From Flavobacterium sp. SM15 (GTDB lineage Bacteria; Bacteroidota; Bacteroidia; Flavobacteriales; Flavobacteriaceae), in NCBI RefSeq assembly GCF_022012335.1, contig NZ_JAKLTO010000001.1:1-64000 (forward strand): a DNA stretch of 64,000 nt, written 5' to 3'. Below the pieces are notes generated by a model that had not been told where the DNA came from, made no database searches, and saw nothing but the letters and a program-made list of their open reading frames with translations. A program made the position numbers and the translations under genes. Positions 42,474-50,418 of the stretch are shown here, piece by piece (the stretch's first letter is position 1; every line of letters begins with the position of its first letter).

Positions 42474-42572
42474 TTAACTCGTTCGCTTTCGGCAACAATA
42501 ATGGGGAATGTGGTGCGTATACTTGCACATCATTCGTTTACTAAACAGGTTTTTAATTGCCGTTGTTCTCAT
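42474..42572 (-). CDS. Met/Cys leader peptide B1 upstream of osmC
   Basis: 32-codon ORF (ATG 42570-42572, TAA 42474-42476). Residues 14-16 read MMC and 25-27 YCC; a His-rich stretch lies between. The 3' end carries GTTGCCGAAAG, able to pair with the first arm of terminator B1. Where B2 has GTTACCCAAAAAGGA, B1 has a different sequence that still pairs (through G-U), which argues for a conserved antiterminator. After the stop comes the same AGTTAATCTC..GTTATAGTTCAAACTGTA block (quoted in parts) as in B2. Confidence 0.75.
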   Translation of the reverse strand: MRTTAIKNLFSKRMMCKYTHHIPHYCCRKRTS

Positions 42573-42623
42573 TTTTTATTCTAATTAATTATTTTAAGTT
42601 TTTTAGTTGAATTGGGTTTAAAT

Positions 42624-42655
42624 TAAAAAAGCCCCTGCGGTGTGCAGAGGCTTTA
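42624..42655 (-). terminator. Attenuator terminator A1
   Basis: Minus strand AAAGCCTCTGC-acacc-GCAGGGGCTTTTTT with one U-G pair. Its CCTCTGC arm (plus 42644-42650) can also pair with GCAGAGG in leader A1 (plus 42698-42704). Confidence 0.85.
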
Positions 42656-42683
42656 GCTTTTATATTTTTAAATGAATTTAAAA

Positions 42684-42752
42684 TTAAGCAATAGAGTCCT
42701 CTGCGGATATTTTCCACATAAAATGACATGTATAGCGTTTAATTGAATTCAT
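42684..42752 (-). CDS. Leader peptide A1, upstream of the osmC unit
   Basis: 22-codon ORF (ATG 42750-42752, TAA 42684-42686), the same length as A2 and alignable to it without gaps. It keeps the antiterminator GCAGAGG and the TTGCTTAA end, but the control codons differ: residues 7-13 read YTCHFMW, only one Cys and one Met, and the antiterminator is shifted by one frame. It may be a weakened paralogue or may sense something else (Cys). A box CAATTTTG (minus strand, 42775-42782) with TTTG 20 bp upstream is a possible promoter. Confidence 0.65.
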   Translation of the reverse strand: MNSIKRYTCHFMWKISAEDSIA

Positions 42753-42912
42753 TTTTTCTTCTGTTTTGATGCTGCAAAATTGAAAACTAAAATCGACTTA
42801 ACCAAACAAAAAAACAAATTTTAACATTTTTAATTGCCAAATATATATTTAAATACTTTGTATTTACTTTTTCATTGCGAATTCTTAAAATTCAAAAAAA
42901 TGTTAAGTTTTG

Positions 42913-42942
42913 TTTGCGAATCGAAATTCTTTCATACATTTG
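42913..42942 (+). promoter_or_regulatory. Promoter of metK
   Basis: TTTG (42913-42916), 18 bp, TACATTTG (42935-42942): the best match in the window to the Bacteroidota TTTG-N19-TAnnTTTG promoter. The transcript would start close to the SAM-II-like aptamer. Confidence 0.75.
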
Positions 42943-42954
42943 CAGCTGAAAATC

Positions 42955-43006
42955 AAGAGGAAAAATTTGAACTGATTGCAACCTCATAAAAAAATGCTAA
43001 AGCAGT
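42955..43006 (+). promoter_or_regulatory. SAM-II-like riboswitch aptamer upstream of metK
   Basis: Blocks in SAM-II order: P1 GAGG (42957-42960) and CCTC (42982-42985), enclosing a loop that ends ACTGATTGCAA; then ATAAAAAAATGCTAAAGCAG. The pseudoknot CTG (42972-42974)/CAG (43003-43005) takes the place of CC/GG in the published type, which looks like a compensated change. The conserved TTGCAA, ATAAA and GCTAAA elements are all present. SAM-II is known in alphaproteobacteria and Bacteroidota. The start codon is 66 nt further on, further than usual, and a competing fold exists (see the next entry). Confidence 0.72.
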
Positions 43007-43047
43007 ACTACTACTCCTTTAGGCAATCTCTGCAAATTAGTTTCCTC
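42957..43047 (+). promoter_or_regulatory. Alternative fold of the metK leader
   Basis: A nested fold that excludes the aptamer: GAGGAAA (42957-42963) with TTTCCTC (43041-43047); CTGATTGCA (42972-42980) with TGCAAATTAG (43031-43040), one bulge; TGCTAAAG (42995-43002) with CTTTAGGCA (43017-43025), one bulge. All three helices use bases needed by the SAM-II fold. No intrinsic terminator follows, so the read-out may be translational or by Rho. Confidence 0.55.
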
Positions 43048-43071
43048 GCTTAAATTTTAAAACAATTTACT

Positions 43072-44322
43072 ATGGCTTATTTATTTACGTCAGAATCAGT
43101 GAGTGAAGGACATCCGGACAAAGTTGCGGATCAGATTTCAGATGCATTAATCGATAATTTCTTAGCTTTCGATGCTGAATCAAAAGTTGCTTGTGAAACT
43201 TTAGTTACCACAGGACAGGTTGTTTTGGCTGGAGAAGTAAAATCCAAGACTTACCTTGATGTTCAACAAATTGCACGCGATGTAATCAAGAAAATTGGTT
43301 ACACCAAAAGCGAATACATGTTTGAGGCCAACTCTTGTGGGGTTTTGTCTGCAATTCATGAACAATCCCAAGACATCAACCAAGGGGTAGACCGCGCCAG
43401 CAAAGAAGAGCAAGGTGCCGGAGACCAAGGAATGATGTTCGGTTATGCAACCAACGAAACGGCAGATTATATGCCGTTAGCTCTGGATTTGTCTCATAAA
43501 TTACTCCAGGAATTAGCTGCTTTGAGAAGAGAAAATTCAGCGATTACCTATTTACGTCCTGATGCAAAATCTCAGGTTACATTGGAATACGATAACAACA
43601 ACAAACCAACGCGAATTGACGCTATTGTAATTTCAACACAGCACGATGATTTCGCTGCGGAAGCTGAAATGTTGGCAAAAATCAAACAAGACATCATTGA
43701 GATCTTGATTCCTAGAATCATTTCAAAATACCCTCAGTATGCGCACTTGTTTAACGATAAAATCCAGTACCACATCAACCCGACAGGAAAATTCGTAATC
43801 GGAGGACCTCACGGAGACACTGGTTTAACCGGAAGAAAAATCATCGTAGACACTTACGGCGGAAAAGGTGCGCACGGTGGTGGTGCTTTCTCAGGAAAAG
43901 ATCCTTCAAAAGTAGACCGTTCTGCTGCTTATGCAACCCGTCATATCGCTAAAAACTTAGTAGCGGCTGGTATTGCTGATGAAATCTTAGTGCAGGTTTC
44001 TTATGCAATTGGTGTAGCAAAACCGATGGGAATCTACATCAATACTTACGGAACTTCTAAAGTAAGTTTAACCGATGGAGAAATCGCTAAAAAAGTTGAA
44101 GCTATTTTCGATATGCGTCCTTACTTTATCGAGCAACGTTTAAAATTAAGAAACCCAATCTATAGTGAAACAGCGGCTTACGGACACATGGGAAGAAAAC
44201 CTGAAACCGTAACCAAAACATTCAAATCACCAAGTGGTGAAGAAAAAACCGTAACGGTAGAGTTGTTTACTTGGGAAAAACTGGATTATGTTGACCAAGT
44301 GAAAGCTGCTTTCGGATTGTAA
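43072..44322 (+). CDS. metK: S-adenosylmethionine synthase
   Basis: Makes SAM from methionine and ATP. 416 residues, normal length. [15 protein letters not shown] near 10-24, the [16 protein letters not shown] motif near 115-130 and [19 protein letters not shown] near 271-289 are complete. It is divergent from the osmC-metX attenuators and has its own promoter and SAM-II-like leader, so the product can feed back on its own gene. A strong bidirectional terminator follows. Confidence 0.96.
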   Translation: MAYLFTSESVSEGHPDKVADQISDALIDNFLAFDAESKVACETLVTTGQVVLAGEVKSKTYLDVQQIARDVIKKIGYTKSEYMFEANSCGVLSAIHEQSQDINQGVDRASKEEQGAGDQGMMFGYATNETADYMPLALDLSHKLLQELAALRRENSAITYLRPDAKSQVTLEYDNNNKPTRIDAIVISTQHDDFAAEAEMLAKIKQDIIEILIPRIISKYPQYAHLFNDKIQYHINPTGKFVIGGPHGDTGLTGRKIIVDTYGGKGAHGGGAFSGKDPSKVDRSAAYATRHIAKNLVAAGIADEILVQVSYAIGVAKPMGIYINTYGTSKVSLTDGEIAKKVEAIFDMRPYFIEQRLKLRNPIYSETAAYGHMGRKPETVTKTFKSPSGEEKTVTVELFTWEKLDYVDQVKAAFGL

Positions 44323-44346
44323 TTTAATTATTAGTTCAGATATTTA

Positions 44347-44377
44347 AAAAAAACCACGCAAAAAGCGTGGTTTTTTT
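44347..44377. terminator. Bidirectional intrinsic terminator (metK / 98-aa gene)
   Basis: AAAACCACGC-aaaaa-GCGTGGTTTT with A and T tracts on both sides. Confidence 0.92.
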
Positions 44378-44672
44378 ATTCAAGCTTCCAGAAATAAATC
44401 ATAATCAATACCGAAATGAACAAGAAAACTATCGCAAAAAGTTTTCTCTTAGGATCGAAAATTTTGTTGCGCATCTCAAAAAACAATCGGTAAAAAAAAG
44501 CCAACGATGTCACCAATGCAATTCCTGAAATCATGTAGACTTTCATATCGGAATCCTTATCCTTGTAGAAAAAATTAACAAGAAACATCAATCCCAAACA
44601 AACAAAAACAATCCCTCGGGTTCTTGCAACAACCTTTTCATGTCTTTCCAAAACTTTTCTTTCATCAATCAT
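44376..44672 (-). CDS. Small membrane protein, three TM segments
   Basis: 98 residues: a charged N-terminus (MIDERKVLERHEKVVARTR), then hydrophobic segments at about 20-38, 45-65 and 77-95, with a basic loop between the last two (MRNKIFDPKRK). No family recognised. Its start overlaps the stop of the outer-membrane protein gene by one base, so it is translated with it. It may be an inner-membrane accessory of that system; this is a guess from context. Confidence 0.7.
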   Translation of the reverse strand: MIDERKVLERHEKVVARTRGIVFVCLGLMFLVNFFYKDKDSDMKVYMISGIALVTSLAFFYRLFFEMRNKIFDPKRKLFAIVFLFISVLIMIYFWKLE

Positions 44673-47452
44673 TATAAAGCATATTTCAAACTCAAAATCA
44701 CATATCGAGGCTGTACAAAATAACTTGAGAAAATACTCCCTCCTCCAATCTGATTAAAACCGCTGTCGTTCAACGAAGTTGTGTTTAAAAGATTCGTTCC
44801 GGAGAGTTTCCATTCCCATTTGCTGTCTTTTTTCTGGTACATTAAATTGGCGGTCAAGAAATCGTATTCGTTATTGGAGGTTTTCGACTTGTTTCGGTTG
44901 TGGTAAAACGAATATTCCGAAGTAAACGAAAACGCATCCCAGAAATAATACTCCAAAGTAACCGAAGGACTGTCCACATAAAACGTATCACTTGTAAAAT
45001 CATTAACCGTAAAATTATAAGCCAATTCGATGTTTGGTATTTTTTTATAATTTGTTGAAAATTTCACATTATAATTTTGGGTAAAAGACTCCGTGCTTTG
45101 TACCTCTGTTGGATTGTTATTAGGATCTAAATCCAGATCTGGATAAACACGGATGTTGTTGAACTTACTCCAATTTAAACTTGCCCCAAGCGAAGCTTTG
45201 TAATAACGCAAAAACGAACGTCCATAATTTCCACTTCCGGAAAGCGTTTCATCGGCGAACGAAGAATTCATGTTAACCGCAGTCGATTGCTGGTTAATTC
45301 CTGTGAACATTGCTTTACTTTTTACCCCATCCACTTGCTTGGTATACATTAGGTTAGCGAAAATATTTTCAAAATTAAACATATTGTATCTGAAATAACG
45401 CAACGAATGCACCTGAGACAAGGAGTTTTCCAAAAATCGATTTCCACCAAACAAACTATTATAATTGGAAAACACGTAACCTTCTGCTAATTTGTTGATA
45501 TCAGTAAAATTGTTGCTCATCATAAAATTATAGGTAAGCGTTTCCGATTTTTTCAACTGCCAAAGCGCATATACATCCGGCAAGATTCGGTTGAAGGAAT
45601 TCTTGTTCGAACTGCCCAACTGCTGGTCGGTCGTTTGATAATTATGCACACTGAACCCCGGATTGAACGTGAATTTACCCATCAAAAATTTGTAATGCAG
45701 CCCTAAAAAAACATCATTAAACGCATAATTTACCTTGTTATTGTTTTTCGCATCATCCAAATCATTGCGGGTTCCGCCATTCAAAACCTGAAAAATATGG
45801 GAGTTGAAATTTTGGCAGGAATAGGTATTTCCTAAAGTAATGTTGATGTTACTTTTCGGGGTAAGCATATAGTAGTAATCGAATTTCCCGTCAAGTTTAT
45901 TAGTCTTAACAAAACGACTTTGGTTTACATCATTTCGGGTTTGCCCCGTTTGATATTCCAAACCAAGATCAAAAGGCTGAATTTTCAGATTGGCGTTGTA
46001 AAACGGATCTTCATCCTGATACAAATGCTGCAATTCGAAGGCAAAAACGTTCTTTTCGTTTAAGGTATAATAATAATTCAGGTTCTGATTAACCGAAAAC
46101 GGATTTTGCTTCTTATTGGAATAGACATCATTAAAAAGCGTGTAAACTCCGGCATCATTGGTTTGTGTAGAATTAGAAAGCAAGGTTGTTTTTTCGTCTT
46201 GCTTGGAAATTTTAAGCAAAGCATCATAATCGAAATGTACTTTTTCACTAGGAACATAACTGGAACTCAATTTAAAAAGCCCCAAATTACTATTCTGATT
46301 AGTGGTCGAACTTTCGTTATTTACTGTAGTTGTTGTTAAAGTGTTACCATTAGTATCTTTGCGGGAATCCACTCGTGTAGATTTAGAAGTGGTCTGCAAA
46401 TCGGTCTGACTTCCCATCAAAATCCCAAAACCACTAATCGTCCAAGCTTTTGATGGATTGTAACTGAAGTTTGCCGCCCCGAACTTTGTATCGATTTCTT
46501 TCGCTTGATTGTTGCGCAAGCCTAAAATCCCCAAATCATTAGAAGAAACATTAAAACTCGTTCCGGCTTTTCGCATCATGTTTTTAAAGCCACCGGTAAA
46601 CTTAAAATAATCTTGCATAGTAAGCGGAAGCTCGCCTATATTGTTCAAATTTCCTATTACATTCAAACTGTATTTGGGATTATAATAAAACAGTTTCGGA
46701 TTCACAATGTGCCGGTCTTCTTTATGACCTACCCCGATACCCGCCGTAATATCACCAAACCAGAAATTCTTCTTACCTTCTTTTAATTTGATGTTTAGCG
46801 CCACGTTTTCCTCATTGTTTTCGAAGCCTTTCAGATTACTTACTTCGTTATAGTTTCGCAATACCTGGATTTTATCAAGCGCATCGGCAGGAATGTTTTT
46901 GGTTGCAATTTTGGTATCACCGTCGAAGAAATCCTTTCCTTCCACCATTACTTTCTGAACTTTTTTCCCTTCTACCTGAATTTCACCGTCTTTGTTTACC
47001 TCTACCCCGGGAAGTTTTTTCAGTACATCTTCCAATTTGCGCTCCGTACCGTTACGAAACGAATCGGAGTTGTAAATAATTGTATCTCCACTTATAGAAA
47101 CCGGCATTTCCTTAACAATTTCAATCTCATTAAGCATTGTTCCTTCTTTCAAAACGATGTGCTTAACTATGTTTTCCGTAGTGGTTTTTATTGTTGTTTC
47201 ATACGGTTGAAAACCAACATAACTTACCTTAACCGAATACGACGTATTTGGGTTCAACAAAATCTGAAAGCGCCCTTTGTCATCGGTTATGGAATACCCA
47301 TCCATGGCTTTGGTAGCCTGATTTACCGCCATAATATTGGCCATTTCCAAAACCACACCGGTAGAATCTTTAATGGTTCCTTCGAATTTTACGTTTTGTG
47401 AAAATGAAAAAGCTGTTATGAAAAACACAACAGCGAAAAATAGATTTCTCAT
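44672..47452 (-). CDS. TonB-receptor-like outer-membrane beta-barrel protein
   Basis: 926 residues. Signal peptide about 1-18 (FSFSQ), then a carboxypeptidase-regulatory-like domain (about 20-105, VKFEGTIKDSTGVVLEMANI start), a TonB-dependent-receptor plug-like region (about 125-210, KLEDVLKKLPGVEVNKDG core) and a large C-terminal barrel of the OMP_b-brl_3 type (about 400-926) ending in LSLKYAL. I see no classical N-terminal TonB box. Probable importer or surface-assembly barrel; substrate unknown. Preceded by a GLPGLI gene (31-bp gap), a frequent pairing in Flavobacteria. Confidence 0.85.
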   Translation of the reverse strand: MRNLFFAVVFFITAFSFSQNVKFEGTIKDSTGVVLEMANIMAVNQATKAMDGYSITDDKGRFQILLNPNTSYSVKVSYVGFQPYETTIKTTTENIVKHIVLKEGTMLNEIEIVKEMPVSISGDTIIYNSDSFRNGTERKLEDVLKKLPGVEVNKDGEIQVEGKKVQKVMVEGKDFFDGDTKIATKNIPADALDKIQVLRNYNEVSNLKGFENNEENVALNIKLKEGKKNFWFGDITAGIGVGHKEDRHIVNPKLFYYNPKYSLNVIGNLNNIGELPLTMQDYFKFTGGFKNMMRKAGTSFNVSSNDLGILGLRNNQAKEIDTKFGAANFSYNPSKAWTISGFGILMGSQTDLQTTSKSTRVDSRKDTNGNTLTTTTVNNESSTTNQNSNLGLFKLSSSYVPSEKVHFDYDALLKISKQDEKTTLLSNSTQTNDAGVYTLFNDVYSNKKQNPFSVNQNLNYYYTLNEKNVFAFELQHLYQDEDPFYNANLKIQPFDLGLEYQTGQTRNDVNQSRFVKTNKLDGKFDYYYMLTPKSNINITLGNTYSCQNFNSHIFQVLNGGTRNDLDDAKNNNKVNYAFNDVFLGLHYKFLMGKFTFNPGFSVHNYQTTDQQLGSSNKNSFNRILPDVYALWQLKKSETLTYNFMMSNNFTDINKLAEGYVFSNYNSLFGGNRFLENSLSQVHSLRYFRYNMFNFENIFANLMYTKQVDGVKSKAMFTGINQQSTAVNMNSSFADETLSGSGNYGRSFLRYYKASLGASLNWSKFNNIRVYPDLDLDPNNNPTEVQSTESFTQNYNVKFSTNYKKIPNIELAYNFTVNDFTSDTFYVDSPSVTLEYYFWDAFSFTSEYSFYHNRNKSKTSNNEYDFLTANLMYQKKDSKWEWKLSGTNLLNTTSLNDSGFNQIGGGSIFSSYFVQPRYVILSLKYAL

Positions 47453-47482
47453 AAGAGTACCCTCAGATTATTGTTTTGATTC

Positions 47483-48388
47483 TTAATGTCCGCCCATACG
47501 AATTTGCATTCCACCGCGATTACCTCCTTGGGATTGGAATTGTTCGCGCATTTCCTCCATTTTCTTTAGTACGGTTTCATCGAACTCTTTTTGTTTGACT
47601 ACTTTTCCATTTTTAGGTGCTTTAATTTCAACCTTGTCTTTGGTATTCATCACCACTTTGGAACACATAATTATGGTTTTCCCGTCGTTCACTTCCAGAA
47701 TAAGCCCCGGCAATCCCCAATAGCTTTCCGGTCCTTGATTAATAGGGATTTCAGGAGTATACCAAGCGGTTATGGTAACTTCTTTAGGCATTTCGAAATC
47801 GGTCATGAAATTGGTTCTTCCTTTGGGAGTTTCGGTTGTTTTTTCGTCTTTCTTGGCTTCCTCTTCTTTTTTAGGACGTGCCTGACGAAAATCGGAAGCA
47901 CTTACTTTCTTAACAGCTGTTGCTTTAAAACAGGTGTAATCTCCAATTTTCTTGGTCTCGTTTTCAAGTTTCCAATTCAGTTTCGGCAAGGTGTCTACTA
48001 CCAGAAATTCTTTTCCCATAAACTCTTTATCAACGGTATAGGATTTTTCTTTTACGTTTTTATAGTAGGTTCCTCCAACGCCCATCATCGAACTCATCAT
48101 TCTGAAACCACCCTGACTTTGCCCCGGAGCATCTAATTTTTCTTCTTCTTTATAAATGGAGGCCGATTTATCAAAATTTAAAATAAAGGTTTTCTCCATC
48201 ATTTTTTTCACCCGCTCTTCGATCATTTTGCGCATTTCGGGCGTCATTTCTTTATTGCCGTCCATTCGGGATTTGAAATCGGAAGTACTTGTTTTCGACT
48301 CATACACTGCCATTCCTTGAAATTCCTGAGCAAAAGCTGAAATCGAAAATGCAAAAACTGCTAAAATTACCAACGCTGATTTTTTCAT
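47483..48388 (-). CDS. GLPGLI-family secreted protein
   Basis: 301 residues. Signal peptide about 1-20 (ISAFAQ). The name-giving GLPGLI motif is in YWGLPGLILEVND near 227-239. The middle is Lys/Glu-rich (RPKKEEEAKKDEKTTETPK), the C-terminus Gly/Met-rich. Proteins of this family are exported and lie next to outer-membrane barrels, as here. Function unknown. A TAAATTTG box is at 48442-48449. Confidence 0.88.
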   Translation of the reverse strand: MKKSALVILAVFAFSISAFAQEFQGMAVYESKTSTSDFKSRMDGNKEMTPEMRKMIEERVKKMMEKTFILNFDKSASIYKEEEKLDAPGQSQGGFRMMSSMMGVGGTYYKNVKEKSYTVDKEFMGKEFLVVDTLPKLNWKLENETKKIGDYTCFKATAVKKVSASDFRQARPKKEEEAKKDEKTTETPKGRTNFMTDFEMPKEVTITAWYTPEIPINQGPESYWGLPGLILEVNDGKTIIMCSKVVMNTKDKVEIKAPKNGKVVKQKEFDETVLKKMEEMREQFQSQGGNRGGMQIRMGGH

Positions 48389-48441
48389 ACGTGCTTGTTA
48401 TTTTTTAAGAAATATTAGACGAGCCAATTCACTGTTTGTTA

Positions 48442-48449
48442 CAAATTTA
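48442..48449 (-). promoter_or_regulatory. Candidate -7 box of the GLPGLI operon
   Basis: Minus strand TAAATTTG, about 53 bp upstream of the GLPGLI start. Confidence 0.4.
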
Positions 48450-48498
48450 TTGTTTTGACTTTTATTTTTTTAAAAGGTTTATTCGTAATTTGGCTCTC

Positions 48499-49290
48499 AT
48501 GCAAAATTTATTCGCAATCGTTTTCTTCCTAATGACTTCTTTGGGGTTTTCTCAAGAGAAACAACTCGATTTGAAATTCATCGGAACTGAAAAAATTAAA
48601 CCTGACACTTTTGTCGGAAAAGATGCATACGCAAACACTTACAGCATTACGCAAAACGAATTCAGGAAAGAGAATCCACAAAAAAAATACGTTTACAGAA
48701 GCCTTCCTCTCGGAAAAATTCACAGTGTTGATCTGCAGAATCCATTACAAATTGTGCTCTTTTATAAAATCATGAATTCGGTGGTTTTACTGGACAGTCA
48801 GCTTAACGAAACCTTTAAAATCAATTTTTCGGAAAGTAATCCTGAGTTATTACCTCAACAAATCGGACTAGCCTCCCAAAACCGGCTTTGGTTATTTGAT
48901 TTAGCTACTCAAAAATTGGGATTATATGATTTTCAAAAGCAGGTTTTCAATCCTATAACGGTGATTTTCGAACATCCGATCTTGTTTTCCCAATCCGATT
49001 ACAATTATTTTTACTGGGTGGATGATCAGCATAAACTCTTCGCCTGTAACCTTTTTGGGAAAATAAATTTTCTGGGAGAAGTCCCCAACTTTGACAGCAT
49101 GCAAATTATCTCCTCCAAAGAAATCCTGTTAAAAAAAGGCAGTATTCTAACTCTTTGGGATTGGGAAAAACAAACTTCACAAATTGTCCCGATTCCGGAA
49201 AAAAGCTTTCAAAGTTTTTATTATAAAGAACAAATTTTATCTATTTTTACCGACAACGAAATCAGAAATTATAAATTAATTTTACCATAA
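48499..49290 (+). CDS. Secreted protein of unknown function
   Basis: 263 residues from the ATG at 48499, which gives a good signal peptide (MQNLFAIVFFLMTSLGFSQ); a frame from 48436 adds an unlikely extension. No family recognised. The mature chain has many short strands with aromatic ends (LWLFDLATQKLGLYD, NYFYWVDDQHKLFACN), suggesting a beta-propeller-like fold. No Cys pair or catalytic pattern. It overlaps the next start (TAATG), so it is coupled to the deoxynucleoside kinase gene. Confidence 0.7.
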   Translation: MQNLFAIVFFLMTSLGFSQEKQLDLKFIGTEKIKPDTFVGKDAYANTYSITQNEFRKENPQKKYVYRSLPLGKIHSVDLQNPLQIVLFYKIMNSVVLLDSQLNETFKINFSESNPELLPQQIGLASQNRLWLFDLATQKLGLYDFQKQVFNPITVIFEHPILFSQSDYNYFYWVDDQHKLFACNLFGKINFLGEVPNFDSMQIISSKEILLKKGSILTLWDWEKQTSQIVPIPEKSFQSFYYKEQILSIFTDNEIRNYKLILP

Positions 49291-49904
49291 TGCACATAGC
49301 AATAGCAGGAAATATCGGCGCAGGAAAAACAACACTTACACGACTTCTGGCAAAACATTTTAAATGGGAACCGCATTTTGAAGATGTGGTAGACAATCCG
49401 TATCTGGACGACTTTTACCATTCAATGGACCGCTGGTCGTTCAACTTACAGATTTATTTCCTTAACAGTCGTTTCCGTCAGGTATTGCAAATTCGCGAAA
49501 GTGGAAAAAAGATCATTCAGGACCGAACCATTTATGAAGACGCGCACATTTTCGCCCCGAATCTTCATACCATGGGACTGATGAGCAACCGCGATTTCGA
49601 AAACTATTCCTCTTTGTTCGAACTGATGGAAAACTTAGTAGGTTCGCCTGATTTATTGATTTACCTGAGAAGTTCGATCCCAAATCTGGTTTCTCAAATT
49701 CACAAAAGAGGACGTGAATATGAAAACACTATTTCGATCGATTATTTAAGTCGATTGAACGAGCGTTACGAAGCATGGGCGCAAACGTACAACAAGGGAA
49801 AACTTTTGATTATTGACGTAGACAACATCGATTTTGTAAACAACCCGGAAGATTTAGGAAATGTGATCAACCGTATTGACGCCGAGATCAACGGATTATT
49901 TTAA
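49290..49904 (+). CDS. Deoxynucleoside kinase
   Basis: 204 residues of the dNK/dGK/dAK family. P-loop GNIGAGKTTL (7-16), the DRTIYEDAHIF motif near 75-85 (DR(S/T) substrate motif), and the lid region RGREYENTISIDYLSRLNERYE near 142-163. Phosphorylates deoxynucleosides for salvage; the sequence does not settle which base is preferred. It is coupled to the preceding secreted-protein gene and closed by a terminator. Confidence 0.92.
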   Translation: MHIAIAGNIGAGKTTLTRLLAKHFKWEPHFEDVVDNPYLDDFYHSMDRWSFNLQIYFLNSRFRQVLQIRESGKKIIQDRTIYEDAHIFAPNLHTMGLMSNRDFENYSSLFELMENLVGSPDLLIYLRSSIPNLVSQIHKRGREYENTISIDYLSRLNERYEAWAQTYNKGKLLIIDVDNIDFVNNPEDLGNVINRIDAEINGLF

Positions 49905-49908
49905 ACAG

Positions 49909-49937
49909 AAAAGCCTCTAAATTTAAGAGGCTTTTTT
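49909..49937 (+). terminator. Intrinsic terminator of the dNK operon
   Basis: AAAAGCCTCT-aaattta-AGAGGCTTTTTT. Confidence 0.92.
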
Positions 49938-49995
49938 GTATCTTTATGTACCTCTTTTACCGACTACTAATGCTCAATAATCAAAAATTTGAGCG

Positions 49996-50418
49996 ATGTC
50001 AAAAAAGTACAAAAACCTGAAAACTATTAGCTTTCTTTTGGCGATAGTTTTTCTCTTTCAAAGTTGTAAAGCGTACCATTCAGTACCTGTGAGTTTGGAA
50101 GAAGCTTCAAAAGCCAACACCTTGGTAAAAATAACCACCCTTAACAATAAAAAAATTATTTTCAAAAGAGTAGAAAAAAACAATGATATTTATTACGGGC
50201 TGCAGAATACCAACAAAGGAGTCACAAGAATTCAACTCAATGAAGCCACAATTGAAAAAGTGCGGGTGCTAAACAAAAGAAAATCGAACACCCTTACAAT
50301 TATTTGCCTTTCAGCTACTGCGGTTACCATTGTCGGACTCATCCTTATAATTAATACACTAAATGATATTGGCAACATAGATCTTGGTAGCAGCAGCGGC
50401 AAAACTAATCCAAATTGA
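49996..50418 (+). CDS. Small lipoprotein with a C-terminal TM segment
   Basis: 140 residues. Signal peptide with LFQSC lipobox (Cys near 24). Middle part KVRVLNKRK, then a hydrophobic segment at about 103-123 (TLTIICLSATAVTIVGLILI) and a Gly/Ser tail. Not assigned to a family; the early KITTLNNKKIIFKRVE stretch recalls small envelope proteins of unknown role. Its 3' end overlaps the convergent GH2 gene by 14 bp. Confidence 0.65.
   Translation: MSKKYKNLKTISFLLAIVFLFQSCKAYHSVPVSLEEASKANTLVKITTLNNKKIIFKRVEKNNDIYYGLQNTNKGVTRIQLNEATIEKVRVLNKRKSNTLTIICLSATAVTIVGLILIINTLNDIGNIDLGSSSGKTNPN

Noticed and set aside
47591..48136. 181-codon plus-strand frame inside the GLPGLI gene
   Set aside because: Phe/Gly-rich antisense shadow with no family pattern; the GLPGLI frame is well supported.
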